A stretch of 42,605 bases of DNA from Aquabacterium sp. (lineage in GTDB: Bacteria > Pseudomonadota > Gammaproteobacteria > Burkholderiales > Burkholderiaceae_C), in contig JARXAJ010000095.1 in NCBI GenBank assembly GCA_029865965.1, positions 1 to 42,605 on the forward strand. Direction: 5' to 3'. Both the position numbers and the translations under genes were made by a program. Of the stretch, positions 1 to 8,525 are shown in pieces (the stretch's first letter is position 1; each line of letters begins with the position of its first letter). The notes below the pieces were generated by a model. It searched no databases, was not told the origin of the DNA, and saw only the letters and a program-made list of their open reading frames with translations.

Positions 1-11
1 GCGCAGACCGT

Positions 12-365
12 TCAGGCGCGGGACCGCGGCGGTCGCAGCAGGCCGTCGAGCAGGGGGTCGGGCGCAGCCGCCCCATCTGCGCTGCCCGGCGCCACCGACC
101 CCGCGGGCACGACGGCATGGGCCCGCACCGTCAGCACAGCCAGCGAGGCGCCGGCCTGGTCGGCGACCACATGGTGTGTCGACGTGCTGGCGCCATCCAG
201 CTGGTATGACCCGTCATCGGCATGCTGGTGCGCTGTCTTCTGCCAGTGCAGCACAGCATGTGCCAGGTCAGCCAGCGCGTTGACTGGCGAGCCGATGCGC
301 GCCAGCGCCAGTGATTGCCAGAGCATGGCAAACAGCATGGCGATGAGGACGGCGTTGCGGCGCAT
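12..365 (-). CDS. small secreted or membrane-anchored hypothetical protein
   Basis: A 117-residue protein. The N-terminus is a positively charged start followed by a hydrophobic run (MRRNAVLIAMLFAMLWQSLA), which reads as a signal peptide or signal anchor. The middle is His-rich (HWQKTAHQHADDGSYQL, then HHV) and the C-terminus is Ala/Pro-rich and low in complexity. Short proteins of this general look, with a signal followed by a His/Asp-rich centre, are found beside heavy-metal efflux genes in Burkholderiales, so periplasmic metal handling is possible; that is inference. A longer in-frame start exists upstream, but this ATG sits exactly at the beginning of the hydrophobic segment. The stop codon is inside the window, so the gene is complete. 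It is transcribed away from the acyl-CoA ligase gene. Confidence 0.6.
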   Translation of the reverse strand: MRRNAVLIAMLFAMLWQSLALARIGSPVNALADLAHAVLHWQKTAHQHADDGSYQLDGASTSTHHVVADQAGASLAVLTVRAHAVVPAGSVAPGSADGAAAPDPLLDGLLRPPRSRA

Positions 366-535
366 GGTGCAGGGCAGTGTACCCAAGCACCTGGCAAGCG
401 CGGCCCGGCTAGGCCGTGGCCTGGCTCTGGGCCAGGCCAGGCGGGTGCGCCGCATCGGTGCCCCGATACGCCAAGGTGACGGCCCGTGCGGTGCCCCATC
501 GGCCAAGATGGCCGGTACCCGGACTGCAGCCCACC

Positions 536-2122
536 ATGCCCACCACTGCCATTGACCAGGCCAGCCGCGGCGGCACCGTCGCCGACCTGCTGCTGACCGC
601 CATCCGCCGCTTCCCTGATCGCACCGCGTTCGCCAATGCCGAGGCCAGCCTCAGCTACCGCCAGCTGGGCGAGGCCATCAGCCGCATCGCCCGGCACTTC
701 GACAGCCTGGGCCTGCAACCCGGCGACACCGTGGCCCAGCTCGGCGTCAACCGCTGGGAGGTGTTTGCCATCGCCGCTGCCGCCTACCTGCGCGGCCTGC
801 GCTCGGTCATGCTGCATGCGCAGGGCAGCGAGGCCGACCATGCCTTCATCCTGGCCGACTGCGGTGCCCGCCTGGCCATTGTCGATGCCCACCACGGCGC
901 CCGCGGCGAGGCCCTGCGCCGCCAGTGCGCCGGCGTGCAGGCCTGGTGTGCGCTGGGCGACGTGCCCGGTTTCACCGACCTGCTGCCGGCGCTGGCCGCC
1001 GCGCCGCCGCAAGACCAGCTGCTGCAATGGCGGCCCGTCGGCGATGCCGAGACCATCGTCCGCGTGGCCTACACCGGCGGCACCACCGGCCGGCCCAAGG
1101 GCGTGCTGCTGTCGAACCGGGCGCTGGCCACCAATGCGGTGATCGACCTGGCCGTCAAGGACTGGCCGGCCGACATCCGCTACCTGTGCGTGGCGCCGAT
1201 CTCGCACGGTGGCGGCTCGCTGGTGCTGCCCACGCTGATGCGCGGCGGCTGTATCACCCTGGTGCGCGGTTTCGCCACCGGCAGCTTCATCGACGCCATC
1301 CAGCGCTTCGGCTGCAATGTCACCTGGCTGGTGCCGACCATGCTCTACACCCTGCTCGACAGCGGCCGCACGGCCGAGGTGGACTGGTCGCGCTTCCACA
1401 CCCTGGTCTACAGCGCCGCGCCCGCCTCGCCCGCCCGCCTACGCCAGGCCCTGCAACTGCTGGGCCCGGTGCTGCTGCAAAGCTACGGCCAGACCGAGGC
1501 GCCCAATGCGCTGCTGATCCTGACCCGGCAGGACCATGTCGGGCTCAGCGATGCCCAGCTGGCCGCCGCAGGCCGCCCCAGCCCGCTGATGCAGTTGCGC
1601 CTGCTGGACGACCAGGGCCAGGAGGTGCCCCCGGGCGAGCGCGGCGAGATCTGCGCGCGTGGCCCGCTGCTGATGTCGGGCTATTGGCAGCGCGACGGCG
1701 AGACCGCCGCCGCGCTGGCCGACGGCTGGCTGCACACCGGCGACATCGCCTACCAGGGCGATGACGGGCTGTACTACATCGTCGACCGCAAGAAGGACCT
1801 GATCATCTCGGGCGGCTTCAATGTCTACCCCAAGGAGGTGGAGGACGTGCTCAGCACCCACCCGGCCGTGGCCGCCGCAGCAGTCATCGGCGTGCCCGAC
1901 GACAAATGGGGCGAACTGGTGCTGGCCTGCGTGCAGTGCAAGCCCGGCGCCACGGTGCAAGCCGAGGCGCTGATGGCCCTGGTGCGTGCGGCCAAGGGCG
2001 CGGTGGCCACGCCCAAGCGGGTGGAGTTCCTGCCCGCGCTGCCGCTCACCGCGCTGGGCAAGATCGACAAGAAGGCATTGCGCGCCCACCACTGGCCGGC
2101 GGGCGGCCGTGCCGTGCATTGA
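536..2122 (+). CDS. AMP-forming acyl-CoA synthetase (fatty acid/aromatic acid-CoA ligase)
   Basis: A 528-residue member of the ANL adenylating enzyme superfamily, which activates a carboxylic acid with ATP to an acyl-AMP and then transfers it to CoA. Visible motifs are the phosphate-binding loop YTGGTTGRPKG (about 179-189), the A5 motif SYGQTE, the hinge region starting HTGDIAYQGDDGLYYIVDRK (about 400), and the C-terminal catalytic lysine in LTALGKIDKKAL (K509). Length is normal for the family. The chosen ATG begins the usual N-terminus; the frame stays open upstream to about 416 but that part does not look like protein. It is followed by a thiolase and a DUF35 protein on the same strand, suggesting a shared acyl-CoA pathway. 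Substrate cannot be read from sequence: a fatty acid and an aromatic acid are both possible. Confidence 0.9.
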   Translation: MPTTAIDQASRGGTVADLLLTAIRRFPDRTAFANAEASLSYRQLGEAISRIARHFDSLGLQPGDTVAQLGVNRWEVFAIAAAAYLRGLRSVMLHAQGSEADHAFILADCGARLAIVDAHHGARGEALRRQCAGVQAWCALGDVPGFTDLLPALAAAPPQDQLLQWRPVGDAETIVRVAYTGGTTGRPKGVLLSNRALATNAVIDLAVKDWPADIRYLCVAPISHGGGSLVLPTLMRGGCITLVRGFATGSFIDAIQRFGCNVTWLVPTMLYTLLDSGRTAEVDWSRFHTLVYSAAPASPARLRQALQLLGPVLLQSYGQTEAPNALLILTRQDHVGLSDAQLAAAGRPSPLMQLRLLDDQGQEVPPGERGEICARGPLLMSGYWQRDGETAAALADGWLHTGDIAYQGDDGLYYIVDRKKDLIISGGFNVYPKEVEDVLSTHPAVAAAAVIGVPDDKWGELVLACVQCKPGATVQAEALMALVRAAKGAVATPKRVEFLPALPLTALGKIDKKALRAHHWPAGGRAVH

Positions 2123-2299
2123 CAAGGTGGGAACGAACCCGACATGGCTGCTCATCCCACCCAAACGCCCCGGCTCGTCGTTGCAGATGCTCGCCATGGC
2201 CACGGCCATGGCTGCGCTTTGCGCCTCGATCCAGGCCGTTTGGATGGCCTGCTCGGCCACGCCGGATTCATGCACACCTTGTGACAGGACACCACCACC

Positions 2300-3469
2300 A
2301 TGACCCACGACCCCGGCGCCTACATCTGCGGCGCCTATGAACACCCCACCCGCCACGCACCCGACAAGTCGGTGGCCCAGCTGCATGCCGAGGCCGCGCT
2401 GGGCGCGCTGGCCGACGCCGGCCTCAGCCTGGCCGACGTCGACGGCTACTTCTGCGCCGGCGATGTGCCTGGCGGCACGCCGCTGGTGATGTCCGATTAC
2501 CTGAACCTGCGCCTGCGCTGGATGGACGGCACCGAGCTGGGCGGTTGCTCCTACATCGCGCTGGTCGAGCATGCGGCGGTGGCGATCGCCGCCGGCAAGT
2601 GCTCAGTGGCGCTGATCACCATGGCCGGCCGGCCGCGCAGCACCGGGCTGTCGGTGGGGGTGCAGCCACGCGCGCTGCCGCCTGACCGACCCGAGGCCGC
2701 ATTCGACAGCGCCAGCCAGTGGACCATCGCGCCCATCTACGCCATGGCGGCGCAGCGCCACATGCATGAGCACGGCACCACGCCCGAACAACTGGCCTGG
2801 GTGAAGGTGGCCGCCTCGCTGCATGCCCAGCACAACCCGCATGCCCTGCTGCGCAAGCCGGTGACGGTGGACGAGGTGCTGGCCTCGGGCGTGATCGCCG
2901 ACCCGCTGCACAAGATGGACTGCTGCGTCATCACCGACGGCGGCGGTGCCCTGGTGGTCACCAGCGCTGCGGTGGCGCGGCGGCTGAAGCGGCCCCTGGT
3001 GCGCCTGCGAGGCAGCGGCCAGACCATCCACACCAACCAGGGCGGCCTGGTCGACCTGACCCGCACCGGCGCCGAGGTCTCGGGCCGGCTGGCTTTTGCC
3101 CAGGCCGGCGTCGCGCCCAAGGACATCCAGTACGCGTCGGTCTACGACAACTTCACCATCATGGTGATCCTGCAGCTGGAGGACCTGGGCTTCTGCAAGA
3201 AGGGGCAAGGCGGCGCCTTCGTGCAGGACGGCAACCTGGTGTCGGGCCGCGGCGCGCTGCCGTGGAACACCGATGGCGGCGGCCTGTGCAACAACCACCC
3301 GGCCAACCGTGGCGGCGTCACCAAGGTCATCGAGGCCGTGCGCCAGCTGCGCGGCGAGGCCCATCCCGCCGTGCAGGTGCCCGGCTGCCAGCTGGCGCTG
3401 GCCAGCGGCCCCGGCCTGGTGCTGGGCAGCGGCCATGCCCATGCCACCCTGATCCTGGAGCGCACATGA
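2300..3469 (+). CDS. SCP2/SCPx-type thiolase family acetyl-CoA acetyltransferase-like protein
   Basis: A 389-residue thiolase-fold protein of the lipid-transfer (SCP2-thiolase) type. The nucleophile cysteine is in LGGCSYIALVEHA (C83). The C-terminal half has the family's NHPANRGGVTKVIEA segment and ends in a glycine-rich GPGLVLGSG stretch. Such proteins cleave or form beta-ketoacyl-CoA, or act as aldolases on acyl-CoA side chains, and usually work with a DUF35 partner. That partner gene begins inside the last codons here (ATGA overlap at 3466-3469), which supports translational coupling. The 177-base gap before it contains no recognisable gene. The reaction could be thiolytic or retro-aldol; sequence alone does not decide. 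Confidence 0.88.
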   Translation: MTHDPGAYICGAYEHPTRHAPDKSVAQLHAEAALGALADAGLSLADVDGYFCAGDVPGGTPLVMSDYLNLRLRWMDGTELGGCSYIALVEHAAVAIAAGKCSVALITMAGRPRSTGLSVGVQPRALPPDRPEAAFDSASQWTIAPIYAMAAQRHMHEHGTTPEQLAWVKVAASLHAQHNPHALLRKPVTVDEVLASGVIADPLHKMDCCVITDGGGALVVTSAAVARRLKRPLVRLRGSGQTIHTNQGGLVDLTRTGAEVSGRLAFAQAGVAPKDIQYASVYDNFTIMVILQLEDLGFCKKGQGGAFVQDGNLVSGRGALPWNTDGGGLCNNHPANRGGVTKVIEAVRQLRGEAHPAVQVPGCQLALASGPGLVLGSGHAHATLILERT

Positions 3470-3885
3470 CCAACCCGTTGCCACCCGGCTTCCAGGACGA
3501 TCCTTTCGTCGCATCCAACCCCGAGAACCTGCCGTTCTGGCAGGCCGCTGAAGTAGGCCGGCTGCTGGGCAAGCGCTGCACCGATTGCGGCCGGCACCAC
3601 TGGACCCCACGCTGCATCTGCCCCTTCTGCGGCAGCGCCAACACCGCCTGGGTGCCGCTCAGCGGGCGCGGCAGCATCCATGCGTTTTCGACGCTGCGCC
3701 GCGCCAGCCCGCCCTACACCGTGGCCTATGTCGAACTGGCCGAAGGCCCGCGCATGCTGACCAACCTGGTCGACATGGCCGAGTCCGAGATGCGCATCGG
3801 CGCGCCGGTGAAGGTGGTGTTCCGCCGCACGGCAGAAGGCCGCCAGGCGCCCAAGTTCACCCGCGACGACACGGCAGCTGGCTGA
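3466..3885 (+). CDS. DUF35 / Zn-ribbon OB-fold protein, thiolase partner
   Basis: A 139-residue protein with the two-part layout of the family: an N-terminal rubredoxin-like zinc ribbon (C38-x2-C41 and C52-x2-C55, in CTDCGRHHW and CPFCGS) followed by an OB-fold with the motif GRGSIHAFSTLRR. DUF35 proteins bind SCP2-type thiolases and form the acyl-CoA-binding half of the active complex. The gene starts with ATG overlapping the thiolase stop by four bases, so the two are almost certainly co-translated. Nothing is missing from the family pattern. Confidence 0.9.
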   Translation: MTNPLPPGFQDDPFVASNPENLPFWQAAEVGRLLGKRCTDCGRHHWTPRCICPFCGSANTAWVPLSGRGSIHAFSTLRRASPPYTVAYVELAEGPRMLTNLVDMAESEMRIGAPVKVVFRRTAEGRQAPKFTRDDTAAG

Positions 3886-3985
3886 GCGCCGGGCCTGATT
3901 CCCGCCCGCCCGGCCATCGGGGGATAGCATGCGTGGCCTTTCCACACCTTTTCAACCTAGCGCGCCAACCACGCGTCATCGACCC

Positions 3986-4474
3986 ATGGCCACTGCCAAG
4001 AAATCCGTTCCCGCTCCTGCAGCCAAGAAGACCGTGCAGGCTGCCAAGCCCGTCAGGGCCCCCGCCAAGAAGGCAGCGGCGGTCAAGCCGGTCCCCACCA
4101 AGACAGCCACCAGGGCCACCACCAAGACCGTGGCAGCCAAGGCAGCGCCCGCCCAGCTCAAACCGATCAAGACCGCCTTCAACAAGACCGGCTTGTTGGC
4201 CCATGTGGCTGAAATGGCGGCGGTGGAGCCAAAGGCCGCCAAGGCGGTGCTGGCCGCGCTGGAGGCGACCATCCTGGCGTCCATCCACAAGAAGGGTCTG
4301 GGCGAATTCACGCTGCCCGGCCTGCTGAAGATCACCGCGCAGCAGGTGCCGGCCAAGAAGAAGCGCATGGGCAAGGACCCGTTCACCGGCCAGGAGCGCA
4401 TGTTTGCCGCCAAGCCGGCGAGCACCAAGATCAAGACCCGCGCGCTGAAGAAGCTGAAGGTCGCCGCGCTGTAA
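3986..4474 (+). CDS. HU-family DNA-binding protein with long Lys/Ala/Pro N-terminal tail
   Basis: A 162-residue protein. Residues 1 to about 60 are a low-complexity basic tail rich in Lys, Ala, Pro and Thr, resembling histone H1 tails. Residues about 60-162 match the HU/IHF fold, including the helix FNKTGLLAHVAEMAAV and a beta-arm region with RMGKDPFTGQERMF. Tailed HU variants are known in Burkholderiales and Bordetella and compact or bridge DNA. The frame is open 19 codons further upstream, but ATG at MATAKK is the natural start. The gene converges on the LysR gene with only 24 bases between the stops, so it is probably not part of the aromatic operon. Confidence 0.9.
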   Translation: MATAKKSVPAPAAKKTVQAAKPVRAPAKKAAAVKPVPTKTATRATTKTVAAKAAPAQLKPIKTAFNKTGLLAHVAEMAAVEPKAAKAVLAALEATILASIHKKGLGEFTLPGLLKITAQQVPAKKKRMGKDPFTGQERMFAAKPASTKIKTRALKKLKVAAL

Positions 4475-4498
4475 CGCGGCGCCGGTTGCGGGGCGGCC

Positions 4499-5464
4499 TC
4501 AGGCGCCTTTGCGCGTCTTTGGCCCGGCAGCCGGTTTGGGCCGCGCCGGGGCGGGCGCCTTGTCCTCGCCAAACAGCGCAATCACCTGGCCACGCAACCA
4601 CTGGTGCGCCGGTGAGCGGTGCACCTTGGCATGCCAGAACAGGTTGATGGCGACCTCTGGCAGTGCGACGGGGTGTGGCAAGTGGCGCAGGTCGAACGGC
4701 ACCACCAGGCGCTCGGCCAGGCGCTCGGTCACGGTGGCCACCATGTCAGTGCGCTGCAGGATGTGCCCCACGCTGACGAAGTGGGGCACGGTCAGCCGCA
4801 CCTGGCGGTTGACGCCGGCGCGCCGGATCAGCTCGTCGGCCTTGCCATGGCCTGTGCCGGCCGACACGATGACCAGGTGCTCGGCCGCCTGGAAGTCGGC
4901 CAGCGACAGCTGCTTGCGGTCCAGCGGGTGGCCCTTTCTGAACAGGCACACATAGCGTTGCCGGAACAGGCGCCGCTGGAAGAACCCGGCCTTGAGCTGC
5001 GGCAGCGGGCCGATGGCCAGGTCCACCTTGCCGGACTCCATGTCCTCGCGCAGGGTGCTGGCGGTGGTGCGCACCGTGCTGAGCGCAACGCCCGGGGCCT
5101 GCTGGCGCAGTTGCTCGACCAGCTCCGGCAGGAAGACGATCTCGCCGATGTCGGTCAGGCCGATCGTGACCGCGCGCTGCACGCTGGCAGCGTCGAAGTG
5201 GCTGTGCTGGTTCAGGCCACTGTGGATCAAGCCCAATGCCCGGCCGATGGGCTCGGCCAGCTGCTCGGCAAACGGCGTCGGCATCATGCCCTTGGGCGTG
5301 CGCACGAACAGGTCGTCGCCGAACTGGCGCCGCAGCCTGGCCAGCGTGTTGCTGACGGCAGGCTGTGTCAGCCCCAGGTTCTCAGCCACCCTGGAGACGC
5401 TGCGCTCGACCATCAGTTGTTGGAAGAGCACCAACTGGTTCAAGTCGATGTCGGACAGCTCCAC
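4499..5464 (-). CDS. nagR: LysR-type regulator of the NahR/NagR/DntR group
   Basis: A 321-residue LysR regulator. The winged helix-turn-helix lies at about residues 20-46 (VAENLGLTQPAVSNTLARLR), and the effector domain includes TIGLTDIGEIVFLPEL and VPHFVSVGHILQRTDMVATV. These segments are very close to NahR/NagR, whose inducer is salicylate. It is divergent from gentisate dioxygenase and the hydroxylase genes, as expected for a LysR activator of the adjacent operon, and a T-N11-A palindrome lies just upstream of its start. The C-terminus carries an extra basic Ala/Pro tail of about 20 residues. Salicylate as inducer is inferred from family likeness and from the neighbouring enzymes. Confidence 0.92.
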   Translation of the reverse strand: MELSDIDLNQLVLFQQLMVERSVSRVAENLGLTQPAVSNTLARLRRQFGDDLFVRTPKGMMPTPFAEQLAEPIGRALGLIHSGLNQHSHFDAASVQRAVTIGLTDIGEIVFLPELVEQLRQQAPGVALSTVRTTASTLREDMESGKVDLAIGPLPQLKAGFFQRRLFRQRYVCLFRKGHPLDRKQLSLADFQAAEHLVIVSAGTGHGKADELIRRAGVNRQVRLTVPHFVSVGHILQRTDMVATVTERLAERLVVPFDLRHLPHPVALPEVAINLFWHAKVHRSPAHQWLRGQVIALFGEDKAPAPARPKPAAGPKTRKGA

Positions 5465-5472
5465 AAGGCTCC

Positions 5473-5487
5473 ATCACCAGGGGTGAT
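5473..5487. promoter_or_regulatory. LysR-type T-N11-A box in the divergent regulator/gentisate dioxygenase promoter region
   Basis: ATCACC-AGG-GGTGAT is a perfect 6-bp inverted repeat containing T-N11-A, the core of LysR binding sites. It lies in the 132-base region between the divergent regulator and gentisate dioxygenase genes, only 9 bases from the regulator start, so it could serve autoregulation. A second partial repeat (TGAT-AC-ATCA, 5484-5493) overlaps it. It does not closely match the NahR site consensus as I recall it. Confidence 0.5.
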
Positions 5488-5596
5488 ACATCACATTCAA
5501 GCCATTCTATTTGCCGAGTGGCCCAAACCGGGAATGATCGGAGGGCAACACACCGATGCCGGCGCTCGACACCCCAGGCACTTGAGGAGACAACCC

Positions 5597-6655
5597 ATGC
5601 ATGCCGCCAACCCCGGGCCCGAGGCCCTGCGCCAACGCGCTGACTACTACGATCGCATTGGCACCCGCCACATGACACCGTTGTGGGAGGTGCTGGGTGC
5701 CCTGGTACCGCCGCAGCCGCGATCACCGGCGCAGGCCCACCTGTGGCGCTATGCCGAGCTGCGTGACCAGGTGATGGAGGCCGGCCGCCTGATCTCGGCC
5801 GAAGAGGCCGAGCGCCGCGTGCTGGTGCTGGAGAACCCCGCACTGCGCGGTCAGTCGTGCATCACGCAGTCGCTGTATGCCGGGCTGCAGCTGATCATGC
5901 CGGGTGAAGTGGCGCCGTCGCACCGCCACACCCAGTCGGCCCTGCGCCTGGTGCTGGACGGCGAGGGCGCCTACACCGCCGTGGACGGCGAGCGCACCAC
6001 CATGCGCCGCGGCGACTTCATCATCACGCCGGCCTGGACCTGGCATGACCACGGCAACCTGGGCGACCAGCCGGTGGTGTGGCTCGATGGGCTGGACATC
6101 CCGATCGTGCGCTTTCTCGACGCCGGGTTTGCCGAGCGCAGCGAACAACCAGCGCCGCAGCCGTCACGCCCGGAAGGCGATGCAGCGGCCCGCTATGGCG
6201 CCAACATGGTGCCGCTGGACCACCAGCCCAGGCCTGCGGACCCGGCGCGGGTGTTCGTCTATCCGTTCGCACGCACCAGGTCCTCGCTGGTCGGCATCTC
6301 GCAGGGTGCACCCGACCCACACCATGGCTTCAAGCTGCGTTACGTCAACCCGGCCACCGGTGCATCACCGATGCCGACCATCGGCACCTTTGCGCAGCGC
6401 CTGCCCGCAGGTTTCGAAACCAGCGCCGTGCGCAGCACCGATGGCACGGTGCATGTCTGCCTGGAAGGCGCCGGAGAAGCCCGCATCAGCGGCCTGTCGG
6501 GTGATTTCACCTGGCGCTTCCAGGAGAACGACGTCTTCGTCGTGCCGTCCTGGCACACGCTGCAACTGCGCGCCGACCGCGACGCCGTGATGTTCAGCTT
6601 CTCGGACCGGCCGGTGCAGCAGGCATTGGGCCTGTGGCGCGAAGAGCGGCTCTGA
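5597..6655 (+). CDS. gtdA: gentisate 1,2-dioxygenase
   Basis: A 352-residue bicupin ring-cleavage enzyme that opens gentisate (2,5-dihydroxybenzoate) to maleylpyruvate using Fe(II) and O2. The first cupin shows iron-ligand histidines in PSHRHTQSALR (H109, H111) and WTWHDHGN (H150), with the spacing usual for the family. The C-terminal cupin is present but lacks this ligand set, as is common. The start ATG has a good ribosome site (GAGGAGA, six bases upstream). It is the first gene downstream of the divergent regulator, and the hydroxylase large subunit follows after 31 bases. Placing the ring-cleavage gene directly before the hydroxylase strongly supports salicylate degradation through gentisate. 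Confidence 0.93.
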   Translation: MHAANPGPEALRQRADYYDRIGTRHMTPLWEVLGALVPPQPRSPAQAHLWRYAELRDQVMEAGRLISAEEAERRVLVLENPALRGQSCITQSLYAGLQLIMPGEVAPSHRHTQSALRLVLDGEGAYTAVDGERTTMRRGDFIITPAWTWHDHGNLGDQPVVWLDGLDIPIVRFLDAGFAERSEQPAPQPSRPEGDAAARYGANMVPLDHQPRPADPARVFVYPFARTRSSLVGISQGAPDPHHGFKLRYVNPATGASPMPTIGTFAQRLPAGFETSAVRSTDGTVHVCLEGAGEARISGLSGDFTWRFQENDVFVVPSWHTLQLRADRDAVMFSFSDRPVQQALGLWREERL

Positions 6656-6686
6656 GGCCCACACACCCCCCCACAGGAGACAAGAC

Positions 6687-8033
6687 ATGCATGAGCCATC
6701 CACGGTCTTTCCCGACCAGCCGGTGTGGGAGGGTGACGGCACCCACCGCATCCCGTTCCGGGCCTACACCAGCGCGCAGATCTACCGCAAGGAACTGGAG
6801 CGCTTCTTCTACAAGGCCCACTGGTGCTACGTCGGCCTGGAGGCCGAAGTGCCGAAGCCGGGCGACTTCAAGCGCACCGTGATCGGTGAGCGCTCGGTGA
6901 TCCTGGCGCGTGACGCCGACGGCCAGCTCAACGTGGTGGAGAACGTCTGCGCCCACCGCGGCATGCGCTTCTGCCGTGAGCGGCATGGCAACCGCAAGGA
7001 ATTCGTCTGCCCCTACCACCAGTGGAGCTACACCCTGAAGGGCGACCTGCAGGGCGTGCCGTTGCGCCGCGGCATCAAGCAGGACGGCCAGGTGCACGGC
7101 GGCATGCCGGCCGACTTCAAGACCGCCGACCATGGCCTGACCAAGCTGAAGGTGGCCACCCGTGGTGGCGTGGTCTTCGCCTCTTTCGACCCCGATGTCG
7201 AGCCCTTCGAAGACTTTCTCGGCCCCACCATCCTGGGCTACTTCGACCGCCTGTTCAACGGCCGCCAACTGAAGATCCTGGGCTACAACCGCCAGCGCAT
7301 CCCGGGCAACTGGAAGCTGATGCAGGAGAACATCAAGGACCCCTACCACCCGGGCCTGCTGCACACCTGGTTCGTCACCTTCGGGCTCTGGCGCGCCGAC
7401 AACAAGAGCATGCTGCGCATGGACGACAGGCACCGCCATGCGGCCATGGTCTCCACCCGCGGCACCGCCGGCCAGGCCGGCCAGGTGACCGAGGTGTCGA
7501 GCTTCAAGGCCGGGATGACGCTGCAGGACCCGAGCTTCATCGACATCGTGCCCGAGCCGTGGTGGCGTGGGCCGCCGCCGCCGGGCCGCCCCGGGGCGGC
7601 AGCAGCCCCCTCGGGGGGTAGCGAGGCATACGACGTGCCGGGCATGGTGGCACCCGTTCCCACGGCAGTCATGACAACGATCTTTCCGAGCGTGATCCTG
7701 CAACAGCAGGTCAACAGTGTCTCGACACGCCACATCCAGCCCAACGGCTACGGCAGCTTCGACTTCGTCTGGACGCACTTCGGCTTCGACGACGACAGCG
7801 ACGCGATGACACAGCGCAGGCTGACCCAGGCCAACCTGTTCGGCCCGGCCGGCTTCGTGTCGGCCGACGACGGCGAGGTGATCGAGTTCAGCCAGCAGGC
7901 CTTCGAGAGCAAGCCGTTCCACCGCGCGGTGGCCGAGCTGGGCGGGCGCGACGTGGGCGACACCGAGCACATGGTGACCGAGACGCTGATCCGCGGCATG
8001 TACCGCTACTGGCGCGATGTGATGGAGTCCTGA
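6687..8033 (+). CDS. nagG: salicylate 5-hydroxylase-type Rieske oxygenase, large (alpha) subunit, with internal insertion
   Basis: A 448-residue ring-hydroxylating oxygenase alpha subunit. The Rieske cluster ligands are C88 and H90 (CAHRG) and C108 and H111 (CPYHQWSY). The mononuclear iron site is in NWKLMQENIKDPYHPGLLH (H221, H226), with an acidic partner probably at SADDGEV near 394-395. D218 is the bridging Asp. AGGAGA precedes the start. Gentisate dioxygenase upstream and the small subunit and ferredoxin downstream point to salicylate 5-hydroxylase (NagG-like). The protein is about 25 residues longer than NagG as I recall it, and the excess fits a Pro/Ala/Gly-rich stretch at about residues 295-325 encoded by a palindromic repeat. 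Whether this form is active is unknown. Anthranilate or another hydroxybenzoate is an alternative substrate. Confidence 0.9.
   Translation: MHEPSTVFPDQPVWEGDGTHRIPFRAYTSAQIYRKELERFFYKAHWCYVGLEAEVPKPGDFKRTVIGERSVILARDADGQLNVVENVCAHRGMRFCRERHGNRKEFVCPYHQWSYTLKGDLQGVPLRRGIKQDGQVHGGMPADFKTADHGLTKLKVATRGGVVFASFDPDVEPFEDFLGPTILGYFDRLFNGRQLKILGYNRQRIPGNWKLMQENIKDPYHPGLLHTWFVTFGLWRADNKSMLRMDDRHRHAAMVSTRGTAGQAGQVTEVSSFKAGMTLQDPSFIDIVPEPWWRGPPPPGRPGAAAAPSGGSEAYDVPGMVAPVPTAVMTTIFPSVILQQQVNSVSTRHIQPNGYGSFDFVWTHFGFDDDSDAMTQRRLTQANLFGPAGFVSADDGEVIEFSQQAFESKPFHRAVAELGGRDVGDTEHMVTETLIRGMYRYWRDVMES
7571..7655. repeat. GC-rich palindromic repeat inserted in frame within the Rieske oxygenase gene
   Basis: This stretch contains the perfect 14-bp palindrome CCGCCCCGGGGCGG (7586-7599) and a second hairpin CCCCC-TC-GGGGGG (7606-7618). 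It encodes a low-complexity Pro/Gly/Ala/Ser run between EPWWRG and TAVMTTIFPS, which look contiguous in ordinary family members. Similar CCCCCTCGGGGGG-type elements occur between genes in Comamonadaceae, from memory and not checked. The insertion keeps the frame. The exact boundaries are estimates. Confidence 0.6.
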
Positions 8034-8036
8034 GCC

Positions 8037-8519
8037 ATGGCGATCAGCATCTGCTTCGAAGACTGGCTGGCCCTGAACCAGCTGTACGCCGACTACGCCA
8101 GCGCCGTCGATTCCGGCCATTGGGACCTCTGGCCCGACTTCTTCATCGACGACTGCATCTACCGGCTGCAACCGCGTGAGAACCATGAGCGCGGCTTCCC
8201 GCTGGCCACGCTGTCGTTCAGCAGCAAGGGCATGCTGAAAGACCGTGTCTACGGCATCCAGGAGACGCTGTTCCACGACCCGTACTACCAGCGGCACATT
8301 GTCGGTACGCCGGTGGTGCACGAGGCGGCTGATGGCCGCTGGCGTTGCGAGGCCAACTATGCCGTCTTCCGCACCAAGCTGTCGCAGGCCACCACTGTGT
8401 TCAACGTCGGCCGCTACCTCGACACCGTGGTGCGCACGCCGGCCGGCCTGAAGTTCGCATCGCGCGAGTGCATCTACGACTCCGAGATGATCCCCAACTC
8501 CATCATCTATCCGATCTGA
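8037..8519 (+). CDS. nagH: salicylate 5-hydroxylase-type Rieske oxygenase, small (beta) subunit
   Basis: A 160-residue beta subunit of a ring-hydroxylating oxygenase, with the NTF2-like/SnoaL fold expected for this family. It includes [20 protein letters not shown] near the N-terminus and a central HIVGTPVV segment. Beta subunits carry no metal; they stabilise the alpha3beta3 hexamer and can influence substrate range. Length agrees with NagH-type subunits. It starts three bases after the alpha subunit stop, so the two are tightly coupled. Confidence 0.92.
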   Translation: MAISICFEDWLALNQLYADYASAVDSGHWDLWPDFFIDDCIYRLQPRENHERGFPLATLSFSSKGMLKDRVYGIQETLFHDPYYQRHIVGTPVVHEAADGRWRCEANYAVFRTKLSQATTVFNVGRYLDTVVRTPAGLKFASRECIYDSEMIPNSIIYPI

Positions 8520-8525
8520 GGCCCC

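Noticed and set aside
131-1399. Long minus-strand frame of 422 codons over the start of the acyl-CoA ligase
   Set aside because: The translation is His/Gln/Ala/Gly-rich with no family motif and lies antisense to a clear enzyme gene; this is normal for GC-rich DNA.
2123-2299. Possible small gene between the ligase and the thiolase
   Set aside because: Short Ala/Met-rich readings exist on both strands but none has a convincing start or family likeness.
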